Shown one piece after another: positions 50,168 to 59,071 of a stretch of DNA of 64,000 nt. Where the stretch lies: NCBI GenBank assembly GCA_965208525.1, contig OZ242340.1:3410001-3474000 (forward strand). The letters are read 5' to 3'. The position numbers and the translations under genes were made by a program. A model generated the notes under the pieces. That model did no database searches. It was not told the origin of the DNA and was given only the letters and a program-made list of their open reading frames with translations. The stretch's first letter is position 1; every line of letters begins with the position of its first letter. The stretch is from VXYL01 sp965208525 (GTDB lineage Bacteria > Pseudomonadota > Gammaproteobacteria > Pseudomonadales > Azotimanducaceae).

Positions 50168-51859
50168 TTGGCAATCGATCGGGCGGACGCCATCGCCCAA
50201 GTGACGGCGGCGGGACAGCCGTTCGAGACACGCATCGAGATCATCCGTGGAGAGCGCTTCACGGTATTCACGCACGCGCCGGCAAACTTGCGGGAACTCT
50301 ACCGCCAAGGCCTCGCCCACGCCGCCGCGGATTACTACATCTACGAGGACACGCGGCTCACCTTCGGCGGCATCTGGCGGGAAGCGGCTCGCGTTGCCAA
50401 TACCCTCACAGAGCGCGGCATCGCGCCAGGCGAACGGGTCGGCATCGCCGCTCGCAACTACCCCGAATGGATCGTCGCGTTCATGGGCATCACGTCCATG
50501 GGTGGCGTGGCAGTGGCGCTCAACGCCTGGTGGTCCGGCGAAGAGCTCGTCTATGGCATCGAGGACAGCGGCCTGAAGCTGCTCTTCACCGACATCGAGC
50601 GCACCGAGCGGCTGCTGCCGCACTTAGGCGACCTTGACATCGAAGTGGTGGCCATTCGCCACCAGCAGGACGGCTTGCGAACTTGGGAGGAGTTTCTCGC
50701 CGGCGCAAGCGATGCCATGCCCGAGCCGCACATCGCCCCTGACGACAACGCCACCATCCTCTACACCTCCGGCTCCACAGCGCATCCCAAGGGTGTTCTC
50801 TCGACCCACCGCGCCATCACCAACGCTCTGCTCGGCTGGGAGTGCGGCGGCGCCGTGGGTATGGCCATGAATCCGGAAATGGCGCGGCAAATGGCAGAAA
50901 ACCCTTCGCCATACCAGCAGTCCATGATCCTCTCCGTGCCGCTTTTCCACGTCACTGGCCTGGTCGTGCAGGCGCTCTCCGCGTTCCGCCCCGGCCGCAA
51001 GCTGGTGGGCATGTACAAATGGGATGTCACCGAAGCGATGCGCATCATCGAGGCGGAACGCATCACCGCCTTCAACGGCGTGCCAACCATGGCGGCGGAA
51101 CTGGCACAGGCGCCGGATCGGGACCAGTACGACCTATCGAGCCTCAAGAGTGCAGGCGGCGGCGGTGCGCCGATGGCGCCGGAACAGTCGCGGCAGGTGG
51201 AGAAGGCCATCGGCAAGGGCGCAGCCGGCACCGGCTGGGGCATGACCGAGACGCAAGGTCTCGCCACCACCATCGGTGGCCCAGCGCTCATGGAACGCCC
51301 CCGCAGTTGCGGCCGCGCCGTGGAACCCTTGGTGCACGTGAAGGCGGTGCTGCCGGACGGCCGCGACGCCGCCCCGGGCGAAACCGGCGAGCTGTGGATT
51401 CACGGCGTCAACAATTTCAGCGAATACTGGAACAAACCCGACGCCACCTTCGAGGCGCTCACCGATGGCTGGGTACACACCGGCGACATCGGCCACGTCG
51501 ATGCCGAGGGCTTCGTCTTCATCACCGACCGCCTCAAGGACATGGTGCTGCGCGGCGGCGAAAACATCGGCTGTCAGGAAGTGGAGGCGGTGCTCTACGA
51601 GCATCCGGCCATCATGGAGGCGGCCGTGTTCGGCGTGCCGGACGAACGACTCGGCGAGACGGTCGCCGCCGTGGTCGCGCGAACTCCGGGCCAGGATCTC
51701 TCCATAGACGACGTGAAGGCCCACGTCGCCGAACACCTGGCCCGCTTCAAGGTGCCGGAGCACGTCTGGATTCGCGACGAGCAATTGCCGCGCATCGCCT
51801 CCGAGAAGATCTTCAAGCGCGGACTCCGCGAAGAGGCCATCCGCTCCCTCGCCCCGTAG
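50168..51859 (+). CDS. Acyl-CoA synthetase / AMP-dependent ligase
   Basis: A 563-residue adenylate-forming enzyme: P-loop TILYTSGSTAHPKGV, GWGMTETQG, DGWVHTGDIG, DRLKDMVLRGGENIG and the C-terminal lysine in SEKIFKRG. It should activate a carboxylic acid to its CoA ester in the cytoplasm; medium/long-chain or aromatic acids are possible. The start is TTG at 50168 with GGGGGAGG spaced 7 bases upstream; a nearer TTG at 50162 is too close to it. It heads a five-gene plus-strand run with a hydroxyacid dehydrogenase, methyltransferase, MFS and PQQ dehydrogenase. Confidence 0.9.
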   Translation: MAIDRADAIAQVTAAGQPFETRIEIIRGERFTVFTHAPANLRELYRQGLAHAAADYYIYEDTRLTFGGIWREAARVANTLTERGIAPGERVGIAARNYPEWIVAFMGITSMGGVAVALNAWWSGEELVYGIEDSGLKLLFTDIERTERLLPHLGDLDIEVVAIRHQQDGLRTWEEFLAGASDAMPEPHIAPDDNATILYTSGSTAHPKGVLSTHRAITNALLGWECGGAVGMAMNPEMARQMAENPSPYQQSMILSVPLFHVTGLVVQALSAFRPGRKLVGMYKWDVTEAMRIIEAERITAFNGVPTMAAELAQAPDRDQYDLSSLKSAGGGGAPMAPEQSRQVEKAIGKGAAGTGWGMTETQGLATTIGGPALMERPRSCGRAVEPLVHVKAVLPDGRDAAPGETGELWIHGVNNFSEYWNKPDATFEALTDGWVHTGDIGHVDAEGFVFITDRLKDMVLRGGENIGCQEVEAVLYEHPAIMEAAVFGVPDERLGETVAAVVARTPGQDLSIDDVKAHVAEHLARFKVPEHVWIRDEQLPRIASEKIFKRGLREEAIRSLAP

Positions 51860-51898
51860 TGGGCCACTCCCATCCACCACAAGGAACCCGTACGCCCC

Positions 51899-52960
51899 AT
51901 GAGTGAATCGCCAAGAAAGAAGGTCGCCATGCAGCTTCCGCGCAGGGCGGCTGTTGCAGACCTTTCCGAACGCTATGCCCTGGAACTCGAAGCCCTCGCT
52001 CCCGTGGCTGACATCGTCGAGGTGGAAAGCCCCACCGCCGAGGCATTCGCCGAGGGCGCCGCGGACTGCGACGCGGTCATCACCTCCTGGGGCATCCGCT
52101 TCGACGAGGCGATCATCAGCCGCCTCGACAAGTGCGTCGTCATTGGCCTCGGCAGCGTCGGCGTCGACATGGTGGACGTGGAAGCGGCCACCGCTGCCGG
52201 CATCGTCGTCACCAACACGCCAGACGTGTTCATCGAGGAGGTGGCGGATCACGCCATGATGCTGCTGCTCTCCGCGATCCGTCGCACCAAGGAGCAGAAC
52301 ATCTTTGCCGCCGAGAACGAGTGGGGCAAGGGACGACCGCAGCTCAACCACACGCCGCGCCTGATGGGGCGCACGCTGGGCCTCCTCTCCTTCGGCAACG
52401 TGGCGCGCTGCACCGCCGCCCGCGCCAAGGCATTTGGGCTGCACGTCATCGCCTACGACCCCTACGTGAGCGAGCTGACGATCGGTGAGCACGGCGTCGA
52501 GCCGGTTTCCTGGGGCGAATTCCTGGAACGATCCGACTACATCAGCGTCCACTCGCCGCACAATGAGGAAACCCACCACCTGCTGAACGCCGACGCCTTC
52601 GCCCAGATGAAAGACGGCGTGATCGTGGTCAACACCTCGCGGGGACCCATCATCAAGGAAGTGGACCTCATCGAGGCCCTGGCGAGCGGCAAGGTGCAAA
52701 CCGCCGGCCTTGACGTGCTGGAGCAGGAGCCGCCGGATCCCCAGAACCCGCTCTTGTTCATGCCGAACGTGGTCGTCACCCCGCACGTCGCCTCCGCCTC
52801 CACGCGGATGCGTCCCACCGCAAGACGCCGCGTGGGCCGCGAGGTCTCGCTGGTGCTGCGCGGCCGCTGGCCGATGAGCTGCGTCAACCCCACCGTGTTG
52901 CCGAAGACGCCCTTGGAGCGCTGGCAGCCCTATCCGATGAACCGAGGACCGAACCGATGA
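51899..52960 (+). CDS. D-2-hydroxyacid dehydrogenase, CtBP-like
   Basis: A 353-residue NAD-dependent 2-hydroxyacid dehydrogenase of the C-terminal-binding-protein type. Catalytic residues are in VNTSRGPIIKE (Arg), VLEQEPPDP (Glu) and VTPHVASAS (His). The nucleotide-binding loop reads LGLLSFGNVARC, so the usual G-x-G-x-x-G has Ser and Ala at its ends. It probably reduces a 2-keto acid or oxidises a D-hydroxy acid. Its end overlaps the next gene by 4 bases. Confidence 0.87.
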   Translation: MSESPRKKVAMQLPRRAAVADLSERYALELEALAPVADIVEVESPTAEAFAEGAADCDAVITSWGIRFDEAIISRLDKCVVIGLGSVGVDMVDVEAATAAGIVVTNTPDVFIEEVADHAMMLLLSAIRRTKEQNIFAAENEWGKGRPQLNHTPRLMGRTLGLLSFGNVARCTAARAKAFGLHVIAYDPYVSELTIGEHGVEPVSWGEFLERSDYISVHSPHNEETHHLLNADAFAQMKDGVIVVNTSRGPIIKEVDLIEALASGKVQTAGLDVLEQEPPDPQNPLLFMPNVVVTPHVASASTRMRPTARRRVGREVSLVLRGRWPMSCVNPTVLPKTPLERWQPYPMNRGPNR

Positions 52961-53688
52961 GAATCTCCATTGCCTTGGCCGCCACCCTGGCGGCGAGCAT
53001 CGCTGCCGCCGACATCGACGAGAAAGTCAACGCGGCGCTCGCGGCAGACATCCGAACAGAAGCGGAGTCCGTTCGCGACGCCAATCGCAAGCCGCTGGAA
53101 ACGCTGAAGTTCTTTGGCCTCAGCGACGACATGCATGTGCTTGAGCTGTTCCCTGGCGGGGGCTGGTACACCAAGATCCTCGCGCCGGTGCTGGCGGAGA
53201 ACGGTCGCTTGGCCGTCTCGATCTTCACCCAAGGCGCCGCAGCGATGGCCGAGGAAGCGGGCTGGGACATCGACGTGATCCCCAACGACGACTACCAAGC
53301 CGTAGAGGGCACGCGGCGCTTCACCATGGGCTCGATGGACTTCGGCGAAGCTCAGTTCGACATGGCTCTAACGTTCCGCAACATGCACAACTTCACCGAC
53401 GACGGTCGCGCCATGCTCAACGCTGCGGTCTTCAAGTCCCTGAAGGCTGGCGGCCTCTACGGCGTCGTGGACCACACCCGTCGCCACATGCAGCCCGAAA
53501 CCGGCGAAAGCTGGCGCCGGGAGGATCCGGTCCGCACGATCAAGGAGGTGCAAGCCGCCGGCTTCGAGTTCGTGGACTACTCCAACCTCCACTACCGCCC
53601 CGACGACGAACTCCGCTACGAGGTAGGTCGCAAGACGGTAACCGGTAACACCGACCGCTACACCTTCCTCTTCCGCAAACCGGAATAG
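52957..53688 (+). CDS. Exported SAM-dependent methyltransferase-like protein
   Basis: A 243-residue class I methyltransferase fold (HVLELFPGGGWYTKILAPVL as motif I; YGVVDHTRRHMQPETGE later) of the COG4798 type. It begins with a Sec signal peptide (MRISIALAATLAASIAAAD), which would export it to the periplasm where SAM is not expected. The ATG overlaps the dehydrogenase stop (ATGA). Either the substrate is not SAM-dependent methylation, or the signal is retained for another reason; function unknown. Confidence 0.8.
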   Translation: MRISIALAATLAASIAAADIDEKVNAALAADIRTEAESVRDANRKPLETLKFFGLSDDMHVLELFPGGGWYTKILAPVLAENGRLAVSIFTQGAAAMAEEAGWDIDVIPNDDYQAVEGTRRFTMGSMDFGEAQFDMALTFRNMHNFTDDGRAMLNAAVFKSLKAGGLYGVVDHTRRHMQPETGESWRREDPVRTIKEVQAAGFEFVDYSNLHYRPDDELRYEVGRKTVTGNTDRYTFLFRKPE

Positions 53689-53804
53689 CACCGCCTCGAG
53701 TCCGACGGCACATCGCCCGCAAGCGCGTCGCAAGGCGCGTTTGCGGTGGGCCGTCGCACTGCAGGTGGGGTAGTCTCCCATCCTGAGAGGAAGGGAGGGT
53801 GACG

Positions 53805-55412
53805 ATGGCCGAGCCCGAGGAACGGAAAGCACCGGCGGTTGGTGGGCGCTATGCCGGGTACGTCACTGTCGTTCTCGTCATCGTTTACATCTTCAACTTC
53901 ATCGATCGGCAGATCATCACCATCCTGGCCGAGGAGATCAAAGCCGACATCGGCATTTCCGATGCGCAGATTGGCTTCCTCTACGGCACCGCGTTCGCCG
54001 TCTTCTACGCCATCTTCGGCATCCCGCTCGGCAAACTGGCCGACACCTGGACGCGCAAGAACCTCATCGCCATCGGCCTTGGCTTCTGGAGCCTGATGAC
54101 GGCGCTGTCGGGAACGGCGCGCAGCTTCGGCGCCCTTGCCACCTACCGCGTGGGCGTGGGGATCGGCGAGGCGAGCGCGACGCCAGCGGCGTTCTCCATG
54201 CTGTCCGACTACTTCTCCCCCAGGGTGCGCGCCACCGTGCTCGCCATCTATTCGAGCGGCATCTACATCGGCGCCGGCATCGGCATCTTCATCGGCGGCT
54301 GGATCGTCGGCGGCTGGGACGCGAGATACCCTGACCCCGCCCTCGCGCCCCTCGGCCTCAAGGGATGGCAAGCAGCATATCTGGCCGTGGGCGTCCCAGG
54401 AATCCTCATGGCGCTCTGGGTGTACACGCTGCGCGAGCCAGTGCGGGGCCTGAGCGAGGGCCTCGTCACACCACCGCACCCCCACCCCTTCCGCGCCACC
54501 GGACGAGAGTTGCTCGCCGTGGTGCCGCCGTTCACCCTCCTGGCGCTAGCGCGCGAGAAGGCGTCGGGCGCGGTGATAGCGCGCAATCTCATCGGCGCTG
54601 CCGGTATCGCAATCGCCGCCTGGGCACTGATCGCACTCACCGGCGACCCGGAACAATGGATCGCGCTCGGCATCGGCACCTACGCGGCATTCTCGTGGAT
54701 TCAGACCCTGGGCCTGCGCGACGCACCCGCATTTGCCATGATGTTTGGCAGCCGCGCCTTCCTCTACGCCGTGATCGGCTTTCCCACCATCTCGCTCGTC
54801 ACCTATGCCTTTGCCGCCTGGGCGCCGCCCTACTTCATCCGGGTCCACGGCATCGGCCCGGCCGAGGCGGGACTCGTGCTCGGCGCCTCCTTTGCCATCG
54901 GCGGCTGGCTCGGGATCACCATCGGCGGCATCGTCGCGGACCGCCTCAAGGAACGCACCGGGAACGCCCGCGTGTATGTCGGCATGGCTGCGGTCGTGCT
55001 CACGGCACCGACGGCACTCGGGCTGTTGCTAACCGACAGCCTGATCGTCGCCTACGCATTCAACTTCGCCGTCAGCGTCTTCTCTTCCTGCTGGCTCGGC
55101 GCGGCGGCAAGCACCGTCAACGATCTGGTCATGCCGCGCATGCGCGCCGTTGCCTCGGCCTTCTATCTGTTGATGGCGACAGTGGGCCTTGCCATCGGCC
55201 CCTATGCAGTAGGCGAGATGAGCGATGTGCTGACGGCGGCCGGCCAGGCGCCGGGCGAAGCGCTCCGAACCAGCCTGCTGGCATCGGTGGCGCTACTCGC
55301 CATTCCTGCCGTGTTCCTGGTGCTGCTGCGGGGCCGCTTGGTACCGGAGGAGGCGAACCGCCTCGAACGCGCGCGCGCCGCCGGAGAGCCGGTCGAAGAG
55401 GAGGCAGCATGA
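53805..55412 (+). CDS. MFS transporter (Spinster-like)
   Basis: A 535-residue transporter with twelve helices and an insertion in the middle (about 210-260). FNFIDRQIITILAEEIKADIG, IFGIPLGKLADTWTRKN and YRVGVGIGEASATPAAFSML are typical of Spinster-type/hexuronate-like MFS proteins in Proteobacteria. The ATG at 53805 is spaced 6-7 bases from AGGGAGG; the in-frame GTG two codons earlier is rejected. It overlaps the PQQ dehydrogenase gene by 4 bases. Substrate unknown, perhaps that of the neighbouring enzymes. Confidence 0.9.
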   Translation: MAEPEERKAPAVGGRYAGYVTVVLVIVYIFNFIDRQIITILAEEIKADIGISDAQIGFLYGTAFAVFYAIFGIPLGKLADTWTRKNLIAIGLGFWSLMTALSGTARSFGALATYRVGVGIGEASATPAAFSMLSDYFSPRVRATVLAIYSSGIYIGAGIGIFIGGWIVGGWDARYPDPALAPLGLKGWQAAYLAVGVPGILMALWVYTLREPVRGLSEGLVTPPHPHPFRATGRELLAVVPPFTLLALAREKASGAVIARNLIGAAGIAIAAWALIALTGDPEQWIALGIGTYAAFSWIQTLGLRDAPAFAMMFGSRAFLYAVIGFPTISLVTYAFAAWAPPYFIRVHGIGPAEAGLVLGASFAIGGWLGITIGGIVADRLKERTGNARVYVGMAAVVLTAPTALGLLLTDSLIVAYAFNFAVSVFSSCWLGAAASTVNDLVMPRMRAVASAFYLLMATVGLAIGPYAVGEMSDVLTAAGQAPGEALRTSLLASVALLAIPAVFLVLLRGRLVPEEANRLERARAAGEPVEEEAA

Positions 55413-57568
55413 ACCGTCCTCCCGTCGCCGCCTCTTCGGCGGGAGGCCAATCTGCCTTCCGCAATGCGCCGTTGGCCGCCCGGGCCGGGCTGTTGCAGAG
55501 AAGGCACCCATCGGCGCCAGGAAAGGCAGAAAGCCCCCCCTCGAAGGTCGTCCCCAAGGCCGTCCTGCTCGCCGCCCTTCTAGCCTTTGGCTGCACGCCG
55601 GAACCCGATACGCCGGACGTGGATTGGCCCGTCTATCTCGGCGACTCCGGCCGCATGCATTACTCCGAACTCGACCAGATCAACCGCGACAACGTCGCCT
55701 CCCTCGAACTCGCCTGGGTGTACGACTCCGGCGAACCGAGCGGAACCATGTACACCAGCCCCCTCGTGGTCGACGGCGTGTTCTATGGCCTTTCTCCCAA
55801 GCTCGTGCCGTTCGCCCTCGACGCCGCAACCGGCGAGGAAATCTGGCGCAACGAAACCCTCGATCTGCCGGGCGCCGCGCAACGTGGTCTCATGTGGTGG
55901 GAGCGGGGCAGCGACAGGCGCATCCTGTTCGCCGCCGGCCGAGAACTCATTGCCCTCATTGCCGACGACGGCCAACTGGTGCCGAGTTTCGGCGACGGCG
56001 GTCGCCTCGACATGCGCCCCAAGGAAGACGACCGCGGCGGCCACTTCGGCCTCACCGCGCCCGGCGTCGTGTTCGAGGACAAAATCATCACGGGCTTCAC
56101 CACCGCCGAGTGGGCAGACGCCTTCCCCGGCTCCATCCGCGCCTTCAGCGCCATCGACGGCGAACTCGTCTGGCAGTTCAACACCATTCCCGCACCGGGA
56201 GGGCGCGGTTCGGAAACCTGGGCCGAGGGGTCACTAGCAAAGGCCGGCGGCGCAAACGCCTGGACCGCCATGACCCTCGACGAGGAGCGCGCCTTGCTAT
56301 TCGTGCCCACCGGCTCCGCAACCCCCGACTTCGTGGGCGCACCCCGGCTCGGCGACAACCTCTTCGCCAACAGCATCGTCGCCTTGGATGCCCGCACCGG
56401 CGAGTATCGCTGGCACTACCAAGTGATGCGCCACGATCTGTGGGACCGCGACAACCCCTCGCCCCCCACCCTCGTGCAACTCGAGCAGGGCGGCAAGACC
56501 ATCGACGCCGTCACCCTCACCACCAAGTCCGGCCACCTGTTCGTCTTCGACCGCGAGACCGGCGAATCGCTGCATCCCATCTTCGAGGCCGAAACGGCGA
56601 TGGAAAGCACCATGCCGGGCGAAGTTACGGCAGCCAAGCAGCCCATCTCCAGCATCGCCTTCAGCCGCCAGACCTTCGAGGTGACGAACCGCACGCCGGA
56701 AGCACGCGCTGCAGTGCTAGAGAAGATCGAGGACTACGACATCCGTCCGTGGGCGCCGCCCAAGGTGGGCACCATTCTGCTCTTCCCGTGGTACGACGGC
56801 GGCGCGGAATGGGGCGGCTCCGCCTTCGACCCAGCGACCAATCGCCTGATCCTGAACGCGAACGATGTCGCCGGCCCGCTAACGCTGAGCGAAATCCCGG
56901 TGGGTTTCAGCAAGGCCGCCAGCTACGCCCAACACTGCGGCAGCTGCCACGCCCCCGACTTCAGCGGCACCGACGCCGGCCCTAGCCTTGTGGGTGTCAT
57001 GGAGCGGGTGGGCTATCAGGAAGTCCTCAAGATCGTCAACGAGGGCCGAGGCCGAATGGCCGGCTTCGCCCACCTCGAAGACCATGTGCGAAACGGCATC
57101 GTCCAGCACATGCTGCAGCCAGAACCGGTGGTGGACGAACCAACCACCGAAGTGACTTACGCCCACTGCTGCTACGTGTACCTGCGCGACCACGAGGACC
57201 TGCCAGGCAACACCCCGCCCTGGGGCACGCTGAACTCCATTGACCTAGCCAGCGGCGAAATCGTCTGGCAAGTGCCCTTCGGCAACTTCCCGACGCACCC
57301 CGACCTCGGCTTTGGCGCCGTCAACTATGGCGGCCCGGTGGTGACCAAATCGGGTCTCATCTTCATCGGCGCCACCCCCGATAGGAAGTTCCGCGCCTAC
57401 AATACCGACGACGGCACCATCCTCTGGGAAACCGAACTAACCGCCGCCGCCTTCTCCACCCCGGCCGTGTACAGCGTCGCTGGCAAGCAATACGTCGCCA
57501 TCGCCGCCGGCGGCGGCCGCATGGGCCCACCCTCAGGCTCCGAGTACTTCGTCTTCAGCCTGCCCTAA
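55409..57568 (+). CDS. PQQ-dependent dehydrogenase with cytochrome c domain (lipoprotein)
   Basis: A 719-residue quinoprotein. The mature part starts VDWPVYLGDSGRMHYSELDQI, the entrance of the glucose-dehydrogenase-like eight-bladed PQQ propeller, with blades such as TGEEIWRNETLDL and a haem c insert YAQHCGSCHAPDFSG (about residue 510). Electrons would pass from PQQ to haem and the respiratory chain. A lipobox LLAALLAFGC puts the lipidated Cys at residue 62, unusually late, because residues about 8-47 are encoded by a REPIN-like repeat. The ATG overlaps the MFS stop (ATGA) and has GAGGAGGCAGC before it. Confidence 0.88.
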   Translation: MNRPPVAASSAGGQSAFRNAPLAARAGLLQRRHPSAPGKAESPPSKVVPKAVLLAALLAFGCTPEPDTPDVDWPVYLGDSGRMHYSELDQINRDNVASLELAWVYDSGEPSGTMYTSPLVVDGVFYGLSPKLVPFALDAATGEEIWRNETLDLPGAAQRGLMWWERGSDRRILFAAGRELIALIADDGQLVPSFGDGGRLDMRPKEDDRGGHFGLTAPGVVFEDKIITGFTTAEWADAFPGSIRAFSAIDGELVWQFNTIPAPGGRGSETWAEGSLAKAGGANAWTAMTLDEERALLFVPTGSATPDFVGAPRLGDNLFANSIVALDARTGEYRWHYQVMRHDLWDRDNPSPPTLVQLEQGGKTIDAVTLTTKSGHLFVFDRETGESLHPIFEAETAMESTMPGEVTAAKQPISSIAFSRQTFEVTNRTPEARAAVLEKIEDYDIRPWAPPKVGTILLFPWYDGGAEWGGSAFDPATNRLILNANDVAGPLTLSEIPVGFSKAASYAQHCGSCHAPDFSGTDAGPSLVGVMERVGYQEVLKIVNEGRGRMAGFAHLEDHVRNGIVQHMLQPEPVVDEPTTEVTYAHCCYVYLRDHEDLPGNTPPWGTLNSIDLASGEIVWQVPFGNFPTHPDLGFGAVNYGGPVVTKSGLIFIGATPDRKFRAYNTDDGTILWETELTAAAFSTPAVYSVAGKQYVAIAAGGGRMGPPSGSEYFVFSLP
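55431..55548. repeat. REPIN-like pair inside a coding sequence
   Basis: Left half (CTTCGGCGGGAGGCCAATCT then GCCTTCC) and right half (TCGGCGCCAGGAAAGGCAGA then AAGCCCCCCCTCGAAGG) match the intergenic pairs at 42284-42397 and 30611-30708 with some decay. It lies fully within the first 47 codons of the PQQ dehydrogenase gene. Confidence 0.7.
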
Positions 57569-57685
57569 CGGCCGGCCGGAAATCCGCCGCCCAGTGGCGA
57601 AGTGCGGCGGCTGGCATCCGTAGCCATGAACGAACCACCAAGGCGTCCTTCAGGGCGCGCTGGCCCCCGGGAGCCGTCCTCGCTC

Positions 57686-57734
57686 TTGACTATTAACGTC
57701 CTGAGCGTTAAAAACTCTAACGTTGTGGACGTTA
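57686..57734 (+). promoter_or_regulatory. Promoter with two tandem inverted-repeat operators
   Basis: TTGACT (57686-57691) and TAAAAA (57709-57714) with a 17-base spacer form a good -35/-10 pair. TTAACG...CGTTAA (57693-57711) fills the spacer and TAACGT...ACGTTA (57718-57734) covers the expected transcription start. The two sites share the half-site TAACG and are 25 bases apart, as expected for a repressor binding two helical faces. They precede or overlap the start of the AAA ATPase gene. Confidence 0.6.
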
Positions 57735-59071
57735 ACGCACGAAACGACTGCCTCGCTCGCGGCGAAATCGACCGGGACGAATTGTGGCCTCGGATCGTCG
57801 AGTTCGAGGCCCGGCCCTGCACCTTTCGGTTCTCCTTCGGGCTCGACGAGTTGCCGGAGGATCCGGGAGTGATCCTCATCCGTGGTCCACGGCAGTACGG
57901 CAAGAGCACGTGGCTCGAACTGGCGCTCCGGGAGACGATCGAGGCTTACGGGCCCGGGTCAGCGTACATCCTCAACGGCGACGAGTTGACGGATGCCGAT
58001 GACTTGGAAGGAAACATCGTGGACTTGATTCCGATGTTCGCATCCGGTGCGCCCGTGCGACGACTCTTCATCGACGAAATCACCGCGCTGCCGCAGTGGG
58101 AGGTGGCCGTCAAACGGCTGGCCGACCGCGGCGTCCTGCGCGACGTGCTCTTGGTCACTACCGGGTCCCGCGCCACCGACATTCGACGCGGCTCCGAACG
58201 ATTGCCCGGCCGCAAAGGCAAGCTCGCCCGGACGGACTACCTCTTCTGCGGCGTGGCCTACAAGGACTTCTACACGCAGTTCCACAGGGAATTGGGCGAG
58301 GATACCTGGATCGCCTACCTCCTTTCTGGCGGCTCCCCTGTCGCCGCCAGCGAGATATGGCAATTCGAGCGCATCCCGGCCTACTTCTTCGAGATGATCC
58401 GCGACTGGGTGATCGGCGAGCTGGCTAAGAGCGGTCGATCGCGCCAGTTCCTGATCGCGCTGATGCGAACCCTGTTCGTACAGGGAGGCTCGCGGACTGG
58501 GTATCTCAAGCTCGCTCGTGAATCGGGGCTCGCCAACAACACGGTCGCCTCAGGCTACATCGAGCAGCTTTCCGACGCCTTGGCCGTGCTTCCCTCATAC
58601 CAGTGGGACCACAACAAGGACATGCCCCAGCAGCGCAAACCGGCCAAGTTCCATTTCGTCAATCTCTCGGTAGCACTCGCCTTCGCACCCAATCGCATCG
58701 CATCCGTCCATGAGTTCAAGCAACTGCCCCCTGCAGAAAAGGGCCGCTGGGTGGAATGGCTGGTCGCCCAAGAGCTGTTCCGTCGCCAAGCCATCGCCGG
58801 AATCGACGATCCCGAGACGATCTGGTACTGGGCATCGAAGGAACACGAGATCGACTTCGTGGACCACGCGCGCAGACTCTACGAAGTAAAGGTCGGAAGA
58901 ACCGGTCCACGCGATTTCGCCTGGTTTCCGCGGACCTTCCCGGACCGGGAGCTTGTGGTGATCGGCGGCAACGAGTTCGAGACGGAGCGGGTCAAGGGCC
59001 TCACGGTCGAACAGTTCCTGCTGGCCGACGGCCTGCCACACCCGTATCCCGGCGAAATGGACACATCCTAG
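57725..59071 (+). CDS. AAA+ ATPase with DUF4143-like C-terminus
   Basis: A 448-residue ATPase of the COG1373 type: Walker A ILIRGPRQYGKSTWLE, Walker B RRLFIDEITALPQW, sensor LLVTTGSRATDIRRG, winged-helix LARESGLANNTVASGYIEQL, and the C-terminal PD-(D/E)XK-like HEIDFVDHARRLYEVKVG. Such proteins are frequent accessory ATPases of unknown target. The start is inferred as GTG at 57725, close to the expected transcription start, because the frame upstream (open from 57602) is promoter and operator sequence; TTG 57782 is another option. Its stop overlaps that of the convergent SDR gene. Confidence 0.82.
   Translation: MDVNARNDCLARGEIDRDELWPRIVEFEARPCTFRFSFGLDELPEDPGVILIRGPRQYGKSTWLELALRETIEAYGPGSAYILNGDELTDADDLEGNIVDLIPMFASGAPVRRLFIDEITALPQWEVAVKRLADRGVLRDVLLVTTGSRATDIRRGSERLPGRKGKLARTDYLFCGVAYKDFYTQFHRELGEDTWIAYLLSGGSPVAASEIWQFERIPAYFFEMIRDWVIGELAKSGRSRQFLIALMRTLFVQGGSRTGYLKLARESGLANNTVASGYIEQLSDALAVLPSYQWDHNKDMPQQRKPAKFHFVNLSVALAFAPNRIASVHEFKQLPPAEKGRWVEWLVAQELFRRQAIAGIDDPETIWYWASKEHEIDFVDHARRLYEVKVGRTGPRDFAWFPRTFPDRELVVIGGNEFETERVKGLTVEQFLLADGLPHPYPGEMDTS

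Noticed and set aside
50057..50623. Upstream extension of the PpiC frame
   Set aside because: It lies antisense to the acyl-CoA ligase gene and has no conserved sequence.
54365..55408. Long plus-strand frame upstream of the PQQ dehydrogenase start
   Set aside because: It runs antiphase through the MFS gene; the ATGA overlap at 55409 fixes the real start.
57602..57724. Upstream part of the AAA ATPase frame as coding
   Set aside because: It contains a good promoter and two operator-like inverted repeats; the translated residues are low complexity and not conserved in type.
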